A stretch of 64,000 nucleotides of DNA, taken from the NCBI RefSeq assembly GCF_013426205.1, contig NC_089422.1, positions 2,604,001 to 2,668,000 on the forward strand, read 5' to 3'. The position numbers and the translations under genes are program-made. Shown here piece after piece: positions 23,401-33,309 of the stretch. Position 1 is the stretch's first letter. Every line of letters begins with the position of its first letter. A model generated the notes under the pieces. It was not told the DNA's origin, ran no database searches, and worked only from the letters and a program-made list of their open reading frames with translations. This DNA is from Metarhizium brunneum. Taxonomy: Eukaryota > Ascomycota > Sordariomycetes > Hypocreales > Clavicipitaceae.

Positions 23401-23661
23401 CTTCCACTGCATGTACATCTCATCAATGTAATTGGCAGCGCCTCCAGACAGAAAGTTGTCACTCGGGTCCGGCGGCGAGTGGAGGGCATCAGTTGCGTAG
23501 GACCTCGCGGCCGTCGCAGCCAGCGGACGGCGGACGGCGGCGAGCTTCCATGATGACGTTCGGGCAGAGACTGTCGGGATGGAGCTTCTTGACAGAGCTG
23601 CGGAGCATCGAGCACCGCGGAGCACCTGTGAACTAGCTCTACAGAGCGGATTCCTCAACAT
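20443..23661 (-). CDS. KGD1: 2-oxoglutarate dehydrogenase E1 component, mitochondrial
   Basis: E1 of the 2-oxoglutarate dehydrogenase complex decarboxylates 2-oxoglutarate using thiamine diphosphate and passes the succinyl group to E2 in the mitochondrial TCA cycle. Two exons, 23661-21057 and 20987-20443, give 1049 aa, the family length. The intron (GTAAGT donor, CTCAG acceptor) joins HRQFRK to [14 protein letters not shown]. The N-terminus is Arg/Ser/Ala-rich with few acids, as expected for a matrix-targeting peptide, and ends near [30 protein letters not shown] and [11 protein letters not shown] are typical of the ThDP-binding domain. The C-terminal E1 domain contains [16 protein letters not shown] and CTGQVWAAL. 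It is divergent from TFB1 and convergent with CIA1. Confidence 0.97.
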
Positions 23662-24778
23662 GGTGAGGGTTGATGACGGGGCGCTTCAGGAGACGAGAGA
23701 CAACAGATGGGTGACGGGTTAACACTCAATCGAACGATGCATTCCCCAGTTTCTTGATCGCAAGTTGATCAGAAAAGAATGGCAGGGCAGGTTGCCGATG
23801 GAAGCAACGGAGCTGGGGAGGAGTCGGTTGGGGGCAAAAAGAGATGAGATAAAGAAGTCGAAGTTGCGCAGCTGGTAGTGCCCGGGAGCCATTTACAAAA
23901 AACCTGCTTGCACCGGCGGGCAAACAGCGGCTGGTTTCCGGGGCGGCAACTCGAGTGCTGCAATTTTCGGGCGTGCCGGGCCAGAGGCACCTGGGAGGTC
24001 ACGGCAGTGGCCCAGGGGGGTCACAGGGCATCCTCCATGCATTGACTCTGCGTGCGTCGCATCCACAGGGGCATGGCCAGCCACTCACAGCACTGCTATT
24101 CACCTTGAGTGTTGCAGGTGGCCCATCCAGGCCCTTGCTCTAGAATCCGGCCACCCTGCTGACTGCAAGCTGACAAGGCCCGAGACGGTGCCTGTCGCAA
24201 AGGACGTGCACTGTTACCAGGCTGTCTAGGCCCTGAGACCGCTACAGTATGGTACATTGCAGATCACACGGTACGGGTTGGGTAGGGGGAGTTATTACCG
24301 GGTCGCGGCGTGATGTCAAGACACTTTACCGACGCCACAGCCCCTCGGTCAAGCCACACGCTTCCGAGCAGCTTCAGTCAGTCACCAGCCTCGCAGCCAC
24401 GTTAGATACGATACGACATGTCAGCCGTCGGCAACCTCAGACAGCGTTACCTAACTGCCTTCGCAGCTCCTGCCTTCACTCACACTGCGCCTTCATCAAA
24501 GAACTTTGTCAGCCCTTTGTCAACACCGCAAAAGAGACCGTGCCCCGTAATCTATCTTCTCATACAGTTTGGGGTGGATTCTTTCTCATCGGCACCTCCT
24601 ACAGACCTCAGCTCACGCCACGCATGACATCTTTGATAGTCCAGTTCGGCGTGGTGAGCTGAGTGAGGTAGGCAAGGACTTCAGTACGGAAGCTGTGGAC
24701 AATGCTCAGTAACCACAACGGCGAGAAAAGAACGAACCGCAGTCAAGACGTCACGGCCCCTGCGCGCTGGAATCAGCC
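23662..24778. other. Divergent promoter region KGD1/TFB1
   Basis: This is a GC-rich 1.1-kb stretch upstream of both KGD1 and TFB1. The open frames inside it (for example 24249-24662) lack family features and are probably chance frames. I see no repeat or RNA gene. Confidence 0.6.
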
Positions 24779-26785
24779 ATGGCCGCTCCCGCAGGTCGCA
24801 CCTTGTTTAAAAAGAAGGATGGAATTCTCACATTAACGGATGACTACCAAATTGTCACATGGACTCCAAATAGTGGTGGACCCCCGACAATTTCTTTACC
24901 AGTGTCTAACATCACGAGTAAGAAAGCTTCATGTGTAGTCATCTTGTCTTCGTTTATGCTTTCTAACACAGGTGCCTCAGATCTTCAGCAGACTCCAGAA
25001 ACGGCTGCTAAGGTCATGTTAAAGATTTTTGAAAAGGCAGACAATGGAGCCGACCCTGCAACGTACCTCTTCCACTTTAACACAGCAGAAGCAAAGGCCG
25101 AAGCAAAGGCTGTCAAGGATGTTCTATCCAAGATCCTGGCTGATATGAGGAGCCATGATACCGGCGTGCCTCGTCCAAATGTTGCCACGCCGACAGCTGG
25201 AGGTGCCTCTACTCCTGCCGCTGCTGGCAGTGGGTCGGCAGCCATGGCATTTGCAAGCGCAGTAAACTCTCAGGCTTCGTCATCAACGAGGTGGTTCGAT
25301 GACAATCAGCTGAAAAATGACATAGAGCTGCAACAGTCGCTGATGAAGAAAGACAAAAGTCTTCACCAAACATACGTGGAGGCCATAACCACAAAACCAG
25401 AGTCGATATCTGGCGCGGCATTCAACTCACAATTTTGGTCTACGCGCACGAACTTACTCAGAGCCCACGCTATTGAAATAAATCAGAAAAAGGGGGCGTA
25501 TAACGTCCTCTCGACAGTCAAACCACGCACCGTTGACGGAGAGTTGAAACTAAATATCAGTGTCGAGCAAGTTCAGATGATATTTGCACAACATCCGCTG
25601 GTCAAACGAATCTATAACGAGAACGTCCCAAAGCTTTCGGAAGCGGATTTTTGGTCCCGGTTTTTTCTTAGCCGTTTGTCGAAAAAGCTCAGAGGGGAGC
25701 GGATAACCGACAATGATACTCAAGATCCCCTGTTCGACAAGTACGATGTGACTGAAAATACCGAAGGCGTTCAAAGCAAAATCATGGCCCAAAGTGTTCC
25801 CCACATCATTGATATAGAAGGAAACGAGGAAAACCAGGGAGGTTTTAAGGGTGGTAATGCCAAGGATGTCGAGATGAGGCCTAGGGCAAACATACCTATC
25901 GTGAAGACTTTGAATAGTCTAAGCGAGAAGATCATGGCCAATGTCGCGCCATCTGATGTGTATGATGACAACGGTAGCAGGGAACGGGATGAGTTCAATG
26001 AGCTGGCACTTCGAGACTTGCGTGGGAATACAGCGGAGCATCGCATCATGCTCAACGTGAAGGAGCAAAACAGGTTCTTTCAAAAGCAAGACTCCGCACC
26101 ATCAGAGAATGCTCGTGTGTTTGCGACACAAAAACCAAAAGAGGTTTTGTCCAAGATTAGGAACACGTTGCGGAAATTTGAAACAGACTCTAGCGACGGA
26201 GCCAGTTTACAGGCTGCCATAGCTTTTGAAGACGAAAGCGACAGTGACGAGGAGAGCCAGAAACATATACAAGTCGGATCCAGAGCGGCCATCAAAGTCG
26301 CCGAAAAGGAGGTCATGGAAGGTGTTCTTCAACAGCGAGCACAAAAGTATGGCCACAGCACAGACGCAACGTCTCCCATGGGGTTACCTCCTTCGATGAC
26401 AGAAAAATGCACCCTCACGCACGCGACAAGCATTGAATTTCTTCACCAGTTCTGGACTGCGTTTCTCTCGGGGGACCCAGATCGTGCAGCTGAGCTGCAA
26501 TATCTGGCTGAATCTCTGAAACGGTCCGCCGCCCGCGTCTCAGCCGTTGCGGAGGAGGCTGAAAAGGAGCGGGAGAGCGTCATTCGCCAGCGTAAACAAG
26601 AGATTCGCAACCACTTTGAACGTACGGGGAAGAAAATCAGGTGGAAGTCTGATATGGTTGGTGGTGGGCGAGACGCTGTTATCAAACTGATGCAGCCGGT
26701 GCTTGATGCTCTAGACAAGGCACAAGCTGAATACTCAAGAGCTCTAGCGGCTGAGGGAATTCAAATATCGACCGAGGGCTCGTAA
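24779..26785 (+). CDS. TFB1: TFIIH core subunit Tfb1 (p62/GTF2H1)
   Basis: Tfb1 is a structural subunit of TFIIH, which acts in RNA polymerase II initiation and nucleotide excision repair. I read exons 24779-24917 and 24972-26785, giving 650 aa. The 54-nt intron (GTAAGA donor, CTAACACAG acceptor) lies in frame without a stop, so a single long frame reads straight through it. Removing it joins VSNIT to SASDLQQ and gives the normal PH-like fold. Residues 1 to about 105 form the PH/GLUE-like domain (LFKKKDGILTLT, IFEKADN). Two BSD domains follow, the first around NDIELQQSLMKKDKSL with NSQFW, the second around MIFAQHPLVKRIY with SEADFWSRFFLSRLSKKL. The C-terminal region contains FLHQFWTAFL and a charged helix. 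Confidence 0.93.
   Translation: MAAPAGRTLFKKKDGILTLTDDYQIVTWTPNSGGPPTISLPVSNITSKKASCVVILSSFMLSNTGASDLQQTPETAAKVMLKIFEKADNGADPATYLFHFNTAEAKAEAKAVKDVLSKILADMRSHDTGVPRPNVATPTAGGASTPAAAGSGSAAMAFASAVNSQASSSTRWFDDNQLKNDIELQQSLMKKDKSLHQTYVEAITTKPESISGAAFNSQFWSTRTNLLRAHAIEINQKKGAYNVLSTVKPRTVDGELKLNISVEQVQMIFAQHPLVKRIYNENVPKLSEADFWSRFFLSRLSKKLRGERITDNDTQDPLFDKYDVTENTEGVQSKIMAQSVPHIIDIEGNEENQGGFKGGNAKDVEMRPRANIPIVKTLNSLSEKIMANVAPSDVYDDNGSRERDEFNELALRDLRGNTAEHRIMLNVKEQNRFFQKQDSAPSENARVFATQKPKEVLSKIRNTLRKFETDSSDGASLQAAIAFEDESDSDEESQKHIQVGSRAAIKVAEKEVMEGVLQQRAQKYGHSTDATSPMGLPPSMTEKCTLTHATSIEFLHQFWTAFLSGDPDRAAELQYLAESLKRSAARVSAVAEEAEKERESVIRQRKQEIRNHFERTGKKIRWKSDMVGGGRDAVIKLMQPVLDALDKAQAEYSRALAAEGIQISTEGS
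24918..24971 (+). other. In-frame, stop-free intron of TFB1
   Basis: This 54-nt intron has donor GTAAGA, a CTAAC branch just before the acceptor, and acceptor ACAG. Its length is a multiple of three and it has no stop codon in frame, so retention would insert 18 residues into the PH-like domain rather than truncate the protein. Confidence 0.85.
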
Positions 26786-27182
26786 GTGGTCTCGTATTGG
26801 CAGAATGCGCTGGCATATGACTGGTTGGTGGAGAACTTCAGCGTAGAAATGCTTGTACAATGGATGTAAACGGATAGATGCATCCACTCATTCATGCTTT
26901 GGTTGTGGACGTGGTCGTGTTTCAAGAACCGACGACTACGCGGCAAGGTCGGAACAGGGCGATCCCACTCCTGTAATATATGTAAATAGTAAAATTACAT
27001 TTGCCAATGAGTTCGACATGGCAATTTTGCGGCAGGTCTCTCAAGATCCAACGCTTGAAACGCAAACCTCCACCAGGTAAATACACAGTGTGCTCTGCTG
27101 CGATATCCCAACCTTCTATGTGGCTAAACTTGGCACCTGAGAAGTTCAACTCCCGTGCTGGTTGCAAAAACATCCCCAGAAT
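26786..27182. other. Convergent gap TFB1/AAA ATPase
   Basis: About 400 nt of 3'-flanking sequence lie between two convergent genes. Nothing else is visible. Confidence 0.6.
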
Positions 27183-30100
27183 TCATTCCGCAGAGATTGT
27201 AGAACGAATTCTTGCCTCACTACCATTAGCATGTCCTTTGTCTTCAAGGACCCCGAATCCCATGGAGGCCTTCTTCTTCTGCCTTCGTCCGTTTCCATAC
27301 TCCTCATCGAACCTGCGTATCAGCTTCAGCGACGTCATATCTTCGCTAATGCTTGCAGGTATTTGCTTCAAGGCAATTTCAAAATGATCCCTGCGCAAAA
27401 CACGGCGCTCCGGGTAGTGGTATGGCTCAGGGCCCTCGTGTTTAGCGGCCATCTCATTCTCCTCCTCCACCGCGGCCATGGCAGCTGCAACACAAACGTT
27501 TTTAAGATCAGAGCCCGAATAATACGGAGTTTTCCGCGCCAGGTCGTCCAGTGACACAGAACCGTCCAATGACTCGTCTCGTAGGAGAAGACGCAAGATG
27601 GCTGCGCGGTCGGCATTCAGCGGCAGGTCCATGAGAATTTTGCGAGGTAACCTCCGCAGGACAGCATCGTCAAGATCAAAAGGTCGATTCGTCGCCACCA
27701 TGATAAAAGCGTTTGTCTCTTCCATGCCATCCCACTCTTTCAAAAACTGGTTAATATGCTCGCGATGCGAGGCTCTATTGCTAAACATGCTGCGATTTGC
27801 AAGTAGAGAATCGGCTTCGTCAATAAAAACGACGCATGGCTCCAACTTTTTAGCCAAAGTGAAAACCGCGCGAATCAATTTCTCACTCTCTCCAACCCAT
27901 TTATCATTGATCGTAGCGCCGCTAATTTCAAGCATATTGGCACCACTCTCCTTTGCCACAGCTTTGGCAAGCATCGTCTTACCAGTTCCAGGTGGCCCAT
28001 ACAACAAACAACCTGGTATCCTATCCTGAGAAAGCACGCCATAAGCAAAGGCGTCAGGGCGTACAAGGGCTAGTGATGTGAGCAGTTTGAGAGCAGATAT
28101 AGTATCTTTCGGCGCATGGACATCTTCAAATGTTGTGCGAAGATTCTCCCGATTTATTTGCCCAGAAGAGATGCGCTTTTCGTACTCATTGAGCTTCATT
28201 CCAATCCGTCCATCAGACTTAGGCTCTTCGCGACTCTGATGGTTTGTATCAGCTTCGATGTCCATCTCGCTGTCATCTTTGTCAAGGAAACGCTGGCCAG
28301 GCTGTTGTCGAAGCGGGCCCATGACACATCGTTCCAGGAATCCGATAGGGCCTGTCCCTGGATTTTGGTCGTCAAGCGCCCTGAAGGCGCAGGCCAGATG
28401 ATACACTTCAGGAATAGGCAGAATGGAATCTCGCAAAAGGGAAAACTTGGGATTCCCAGAATGGAGGTACGCTATGACGTTGTCGTTTGAAAGTTCTACC
28501 ACCACTGGCGAGTCATTGGGGCTCAATGCTCTGAGCATGCGATTTATGTTGCAGATATTTTCTGTGAAGTAGTCTGCTTTTTGGAGGCTAAATCGGGCCT
28601 GTCCAGAACTAGCCTTTGCCACCGTCCGTCTTTCAACTCGATCTGCCTCAAGGTGTCGTGTAATGACCCAGTCGGTGGCTGCAAATTGGCTGACTGCATT
28701 CTGATACTCTTCAGAAGACTTTTCAGATGAGGATGTTCCTACAATAGCAATCTTCATTCCCTGATGCCAAGCAGTGTCGACCAGTGTTCTCAGCCTGCCA
28801 AGCAATAGTGATCCTTCCAACGTCATGCTCAACTCAACAATGTCGTGAAGATGAATAAGAATGGGTCGCTGGGGCGTTTGCGAACCGGCCTTCAGCTCCG
28901 GGGCACGAATGATATGGTCCAAGATTTTGTCAATTTTAAGATTCTCCCATTTACTGAAACAATCATATTCGCCGTGTCTGATCTTTTGGAGGTCATCGTC
29001 AAGGGAGCCTGTGGATGCCCGCAAGCCGATAATGCCGGCCTCTGCATCATGGTCATCTTCTTCACTCAAGCGAGAGTTATCGCCAGGTTCTTTCGCAAGC
29101 TTGCCGTTTAATTCAGCAGCACGGAAGCCCATCATGGAAACCGCGCCGCGAGAATACGCCCAGTTTAAACCCAAGTAGTCGCCTACAAGCACTGACAGAT
29201 CTTGCGCATCCAAGTGAATCAGGTCTGCGTCATTCCAGAATGCCAGATGCTCGCCTACAGCCTGGGATATAGACTTGCCCCCATATCCAGACATTGAGAG
29301 AATGGTTATTGGGCGCTTGCTAGATTTTGCGTCGAAGACTGTTGGTGGCAACGCTTGTAGATCGCGCTTGACTGCATGATGTATAGACAAGAGGGTATCT
29401 ACTGGTAGGTCCGCAACGGCATGAGATAAGGGGTAAGCAAGTTGCTCCGCGTGGCCAAGTCGTTCGTCCAGGGAAAGAGTGAGGGCGAGAAGTTGGTCTC
29501 GAGAGTTTTGGGTGCGCTGATCGAGATGCTTGTATATGTCCCACCACCAAAACGGCCGCACTTTGTACGTATACTCGGGTTGCCTCGCCGGATAGATACA
29601 ATCGACAATGTGCCACGCAGAATCGAGGATCATGTCCCAAATACGAACCACAGACTGAATGGAGGCGGATGTGTTCCAGTGGCGGCCTTTATCGTGAGCT
29701 TTGGAGCGCTCAAAGTCCATTGCAAGTTCACAATCTCTCAGCAGTAAGGTGGTGAGAGCAGTATCGAAATACGACTGCAAGGTTTGGTGCTTCTGTCTTG
29801 ACAAGGACGTATGACCTTGGAAGAGACGCGACGTCTTTTCGCGCGTGGCATCTTCAACAAGCGCCACCGGCAGCCGCGGTAGCCTCTCGACCGAGTAAAG
29901 GGATACGTTGTTATTGAGAAAGCTGGATGGCAGCTCGACAGGCGGCAGAGCGGAGGCTGCTCGTCGGCGAGCCAGGCGGTTCTTCAAAGCACCAGGTGTC
30001 TGGTTTCTCGCACGACCACCGGTGGTCTCGGTGGCAGGTTGCAGCTCGGGTTCATTGTCGTGTTCTGTGATGGAGTCATCGGACGGCTTGCCCCCGGGCA

Positions 30101-30221
30101 CAGAGCCATTCCCGCTGCGACGATGAGGGGTCGAATGAAAGGCTCGCAAAGATGGTGCCCGAGAGGCTCTAGCCGTCACCACGATGGTCGCAGGTAGAGC
30201 TTTTAGAATAGGGGTCTGCAT
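27183..30221 (-). CDS. Mitochondrial AAA ATPase, Msp1/meiotic-clade type with degenerate first AAA region
   Basis: This is an intronless 1012-aa AAA protein. The N-terminus (residues 1 to about 35, Ala/Arg/Ser-rich, ending AFHSTPHRRS) looks like a mitochondrial presequence. The active AAA domain lies near the C-terminus: Walker A GPPGTGKT at about 742-749, Walker B VFIDEAD at about 799-805, sensor 1 VATNRP and arginine finger VLRRLPRK, followed by an SGSDLKNVC lid. The VLRRLPRK pattern and the position of the domain resemble Msp1/ATAD1, katanin and spastin. Around residue 310 there is a second nucleotide-binding-like region with SGYGGKSIS in place of a Walker A motif. It probably does not hydrolyse ATP. 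The protein is far longer than Msp1 (about 360 aa) and belongs to a fungal mitochondrial AAA family whose exact role is not established. It might unfold or extract membrane proteins. Confidence 0.85.
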   Translation of the reverse strand: MQTPILKALPATIVVTARASRAPSLRAFHSTPHRRSGNGSVPGGKPSDDSITEHDNEPELQPATETTGGRARNQTPGALKNRLARRRAASALPPVELPSSFLNNNVSLYSVERLPRLPVALVEDATREKTSRLFQGHTSLSRQKHQTLQSYFDTALTTLLLRDCELAMDFERSKAHDKGRHWNTSASIQSVVRIWDMILDSAWHIVDCIYPARQPEYTYKVRPFWWWDIYKHLDQRTQNSRDQLLALTLSLDERLGHAEQLAYPLSHAVADLPVDTLLSIHHAVKRDLQALPPTVFDAKSSKRPITILSMSGYGGKSISQAVGEHLAFWNDADLIHLDAQDLSVLVGDYLGLNWAYSRGAVSMMGFRAAELNGKLAKEPGDNSRLSEEDDHDAEAGIIGLRASTGSLDDDLQKIRHGEYDCFSKWENLKIDKILDHIIRAPELKAGSQTPQRPILIHLHDIVELSMTLEGSLLLGRLRTLVDTAWHQGMKIAIVGTSSSEKSSEEYQNAVSQFAATDWVITRHLEADRVERRTVAKASSGQARFSLQKADYFTENICNINRMLRALSPNDSPVVVELSNDNVIAYLHSGNPKFSLLRDSILPIPEVYHLACAFRALDDQNPGTGPIGFLERCVMGPLRQQPGQRFLDKDDSEMDIEADTNHQSREEPKSDGRIGMKLNEYEKRISSGQINRENLRTTFEDVHAPKDTISALKLLTSLALVRPDAFAYGVLSQDRIPGCLLYGPPGTGKTMLAKAVAKESGANMLEISGATINDKWVGESEKLIRAVFTLAKKLEPCVVFIDEADSLLANRSMFSNRASHREHINQFLKEWDGMEETNAFIMVATNRPFDLDDAVLRRLPRKILMDLPLNADRAAILRLLLRDESLDGSVSLDDLARKTPYYSGSDLKNVCVAAAMAAVEEENEMAAKHEGPEPYHYPERRVLRRDHFEIALKQIPASISEDMTSLKLIRRFDEEYGNGRRQKKKASMGFGVLEDKGHANGSEARIRSTISAE

Positions 30222-30751
30222 CCGGACGGCAGGTCAAAGGCGTGCGCGCGCGAAGAGGAGAGAAGAGAAGAGAAGACAACAACGGCGCCGAGAAGGTTGC
30301 AAACCGGGATTTGGCACTAGATGTCATGGCCCAGCCGCAATGCCGACCGATACCTGGGCTGCTGCATCCTCAATTTCAACTCGATATCGACGTCTTTCTC
30401 AGTGTTTAGCAGCAGTAGAAAATCAAAGGCCAGGGTGAGGTGGTCAAGGAGGCCCCCACATTAGTAATTTTTGGCCCGACGCCGGCTTGCATAAGGGCAG
30501 TCAATACTTACCTAGGTACTTAAGTAGTATTTAGTGGCTTTGGTGCCTAGTACTCCGTACTTTGGAAGTCAAGTTGATATGTAATGTCGATAGGTCAATA
30601 GCACCGGACGGAGTGGCAGTACAGAGTCATTTCGGAGTAGTCAATACTAGCCTACTAAGTATAGAGTACTTATGCAGTACGAGTGCTGCCACGACGAACT
30701 GGCTTAAGTACTTCTTAGAAGTAAGTACTGCCATCTGGGGCCCGGGGTCTG

Positions 30752-30767
30752 GACGCATTAATGCGTC
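30752..30767. promoter_or_regulatory. Perfect 16-bp palindrome
   Basis: GACGCATTAATGCGTC reads the same on both strands. It lies about 0.5 kb from the AAA ATPase start and 1.0 kb from the Zn2Cys6 start. A site for a dimeric regulator is possible, but binding is not shown by the sequence. Confidence 0.45.
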
Positions 30768-31605
30768 AATCCTTTACGGAGTACTGGGACTGCATGTGTC
30801 AATCTACGGAATACCGGTTTAGCATTTATCCCCCAGAGCATGCATGCTACTTAATATTGGGACATCGGGTCTCAGTGGTTAACGGCGTGCTTGATGGCTT
30901 GAAATGGCGTGCCGGCACCTGAGGTCAAATGTACAGCCCGCCCCAAACCAAATCAGGGCTTGGCTCCAGTATCAGCCTCCTCCATTCTGTGACGACATGG
31001 AGGCATAATAACACCAGGCCACATGTGCAGACTACTACTAAGTAGTTGGCAGCAAATCTGGACCCGTCAATTGTCTCCTCAGGCTCCCTCCGGCACTGGG
31101 CCGATCAATTGATCCCCAAAGCTCCATTCTTGTTCATCCAAAACCCGTCGTCCACTGGTCAGTTCTTGTCACTTGTCACTAGTGACTCACGAGCTCCTTC
31201 TAACACCTTGAGCATTTAATGGCGAGTGCTCGAGTGCAAGAGAGTTGACGTCTTGGCCTTCCCAGGTCGAGGCTTCCAAACCGGGCAGCCGTTGGGTACC
31301 TTTTGAGTTCAATGTTGGCTCGCTGACCTGCCGAGTAACTGCTCCGGTCCCGCAACACACGCAGCAATTGCGCGGCTCCCATCGCAAGGTGCCACCTCAA
31401 GTGCCGGCTATCAAGTAATAGCGATCCTACTTTCGACCTCGTCTGGCCCCTGCCGACTGAAACCTTGGATCCTTCAACAGCGTGTGTATAGAAGGCCGCG
31501 GCGTGGTTCAGTGACCATCATGCTAACCTTGGAAACCTTGGGAAGCCAAGTAAGTGCCTTCCAATAGTCCGGTCTGTCATCTTGATGCGGCGCTCCTGAC
31601 TACGG

Positions 31606-31716
31606 TAGGAGGTAAAGAGTATTTGACCAGACCAGGTACCCGGCTATCGCGCTTTATACACATATGTACTCCAGTATATCAGTGTATACCTCTTGGTGGC
31701 AAATATATACTGCCGC
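31606..31716. repeat. Left copy of diverged direct repeat framing the Zn2Cys6 gene
   Basis: Roughly four in five bases match the segment at 33373-33476 in the same orientation. Shared words include CAGGTACC, GGCTAT, the 12-mer ATCAGTGTATAC and AAATATAT in the same order and spacing. It ends 82 nt before the ATG of the regulator. Confidence 0.75.
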
Positions 31717-31797
31717 CGATAAGACACCGCCGTGGACACCTCCCTCTCCATTGACCAGGGTTCAAAATATTCAGGCAAGAAAAGACATGGTACCATA

Positions 31798-33309
31798 ATG
31801 TCGGCCATAACCGGTAGCGGCTCTTTGGTCTGGTCCCCGGATTCTCCTCCTCAAAACAAGCCCTATCATGCGAAACGGCCGCACAAGAAGTCCCGCCTTG
31901 GATGCCAGAATTGCAAAAGGCGCAAGGTCAAGTGCGACGAGAAACGTCCATCATGTGGAATATGCACTCTTCGTGGGGAAACTTGCGTCTTCGTTCTTCC
32001 AGCTGCCTCCCTCGATGTCAGCTCATCTAAACCAAAGTCGCCATCAGCCTCCCCCGGCTCAGGGAAATCGTCCCCTGATTACAAGGCTCTCGTTTCCACA
32101 CAAAACCAGTCCTCAGCGCCATTTACTACGACGCTATCTGATCGTCTTCAATCCCCTGACTTCATTGTTGTCCGGGAACCGCTCCAGATAGCGACTGGGT
32201 GCGACGCCATCGACATGAAAATTCTCTGGCATTTTTTGGGCCATACGTGTACCTCCTTCTCCATCGAGGGTGGCGACTCCAGGCCCATGGAGGACCTCAT
32301 GCGAAAGACTGTCATGGATCACGCTTTCAGTGTCAAATTTTTGTACAATTGCGTCATGGCCTTGTCATGCCTTCATGCTTGTGAAACGACTGGCGACGAC
32401 ATGGGTGATCCCTATCGTCTTATACGCTACCAGGACGGCGTGTTTGAACCATTTTCTACGGCCATCAGGACCAGCGATCCAAAAACGTACGGCGCGCTTC
32501 TAGCCAATTCTCTTCTCTTAACGGCCTTGTCGTCTCAGAATTTTCGCCTATCCCACGCGCCCGACCTCTACATTATTCAGTGGATGACCATCTGGCGTGG
32601 CATTGGAACGATTTTCCAGACAATAGATAGAGCTTCTTTGAGGAGCACCGGGTTAGAGCAATTGTTCTATCGGCCAGCTATGAATCTTACCGCGGCTGCC
32701 GCATACATACCTAGAAATCTCAATGTCTTGGTCTCGTCAATTCCAGCCGATGATCCCGATCAGGCCAACAGGAAAGCTTATACTCGAGTGCTTAGATATC
32801 TAGCAACCCTCTACCAAAACATGCATCAAGGAGGTTTCGGGGCTGTAATGAAGCTTCGCATCATCACTTGGTTTACATATCTACCTCATGACTTTGTTCG
32901 GCTGGTACTGGACAAGAATTGCCGTGCTCTGGTTATTCTAGCACACTACGCCGCATTCCTCAAACTAACTTTGGGAGTTTGGTGGTTGGAAGGCATAGGT
33001 GCTCGATCTCTCCGAGATATCTGTGCATTCCTCGGGCCAGCGTGGTCCAACGAACTCAAGATTCCACTCGCAGCAAGAGATATCGAGGATCCAATTGAGC
33101 TGGCAAGGCTAGTTCTGGACGATCCCACGTGGGAGCCACGTAGATCGCCGACTGATAAATGTGACGCACAGGAAGAACAAGAGACGAGGCAACTCGGCCT
33201 AGTAGACGACCAGGGTAGACCTGTCTACTACGAATCTGAAGCAAGGGCTGTCGTTCTGGCGAATCCAAGCCACCCAGGCGACGAACCAGTGTGGAACGCT
33301 GATGAATAA
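31798..33309 (+). CDS. Zn2Cys6 transcription factor, compact UPC2-like type
   Basis: This is a predicted DNA-binding regulator of 503 aa with no intron. The start is the ATG at 31798. The frame opens earlier through a GTG at 31732, which is not a eukaryotic start. The binuclear zinc cluster is near residues 37-64: CQNCKRRKVKC, then a six-residue loop, CGIC and GETC, preceded by the basic stretch KRPHKKSR. This start and the HKKSRLGCQNCKRRKVKCDE pattern resemble fungal regulators annotated as sterol-uptake-control-like, but the target pathway cannot be read from the sequence. The C-terminal region is helical (for example ILWHFLGHTC, LYQNMHQGG) and lacks the full fungal_trans domain of larger factors. 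The gene is framed by two diverged direct repeats, 82 nt upstream of the ATG and 63 nt downstream of the stop. Confidence 0.85.
   Translation: MSAITGSGSLVWSPDSPPQNKPYHAKRPHKKSRLGCQNCKRRKVKCDEKRPSCGICTLRGETCVFVLPAASLDVSSSKPKSPSASPGSGKSSPDYKALVSTQNQSSAPFTTTLSDRLQSPDFIVVREPLQIATGCDAIDMKILWHFLGHTCTSFSIEGGDSRPMEDLMRKTVMDHAFSVKFLYNCVMALSCLHACETTGDDMGDPYRLIRYQDGVFEPFSTAIRTSDPKTYGALLANSLLLTALSSQNFRLSHAPDLYIIQWMTIWRGIGTIFQTIDRASLRSTGLEQLFYRPAMNLTAAAAYIPRNLNVLVSSIPADDPDQANRKAYTRVLRYLATLYQNMHQGGFGAVMKLRIITWFTYLPHDFVRLVLDKNCRALVILAHYAAFLKLTLGVWWLEGIGARSLRDICAFLGPAWSNELKIPLAARDIEDPIELARLVLDDPTWEPRRSPTDKCDAQEEQETRQLGLVDDQGRPVYYESEARAVVLANPSHPGDEPVWNADE

Larger units (their letters stand above)
30222..31797. 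other. Divergent intergenic stretch with AGGTAC words and palindrome
   Basis: This is the upstream region of the AAA ATPase (minus) and of the small Zn2Cys6 gene (plus). It holds an AGGTAC/AAGTAC word cluster at about 30505-30735, TACTCCGTA at 30551-30559 and its complement at 30775-30783, a perfect 16-bp palindrome at 30752-30767, and the left copy of a direct repeat at 31606-31716. No gene is supported. Confidence 0.6.

Noticed and set aside
24249..24662. 137-codon plus-strand frame upstream of TFB1
   Set aside because: It has no family features and lies in a GC-rich divergent promoter, where long chance frames are common.
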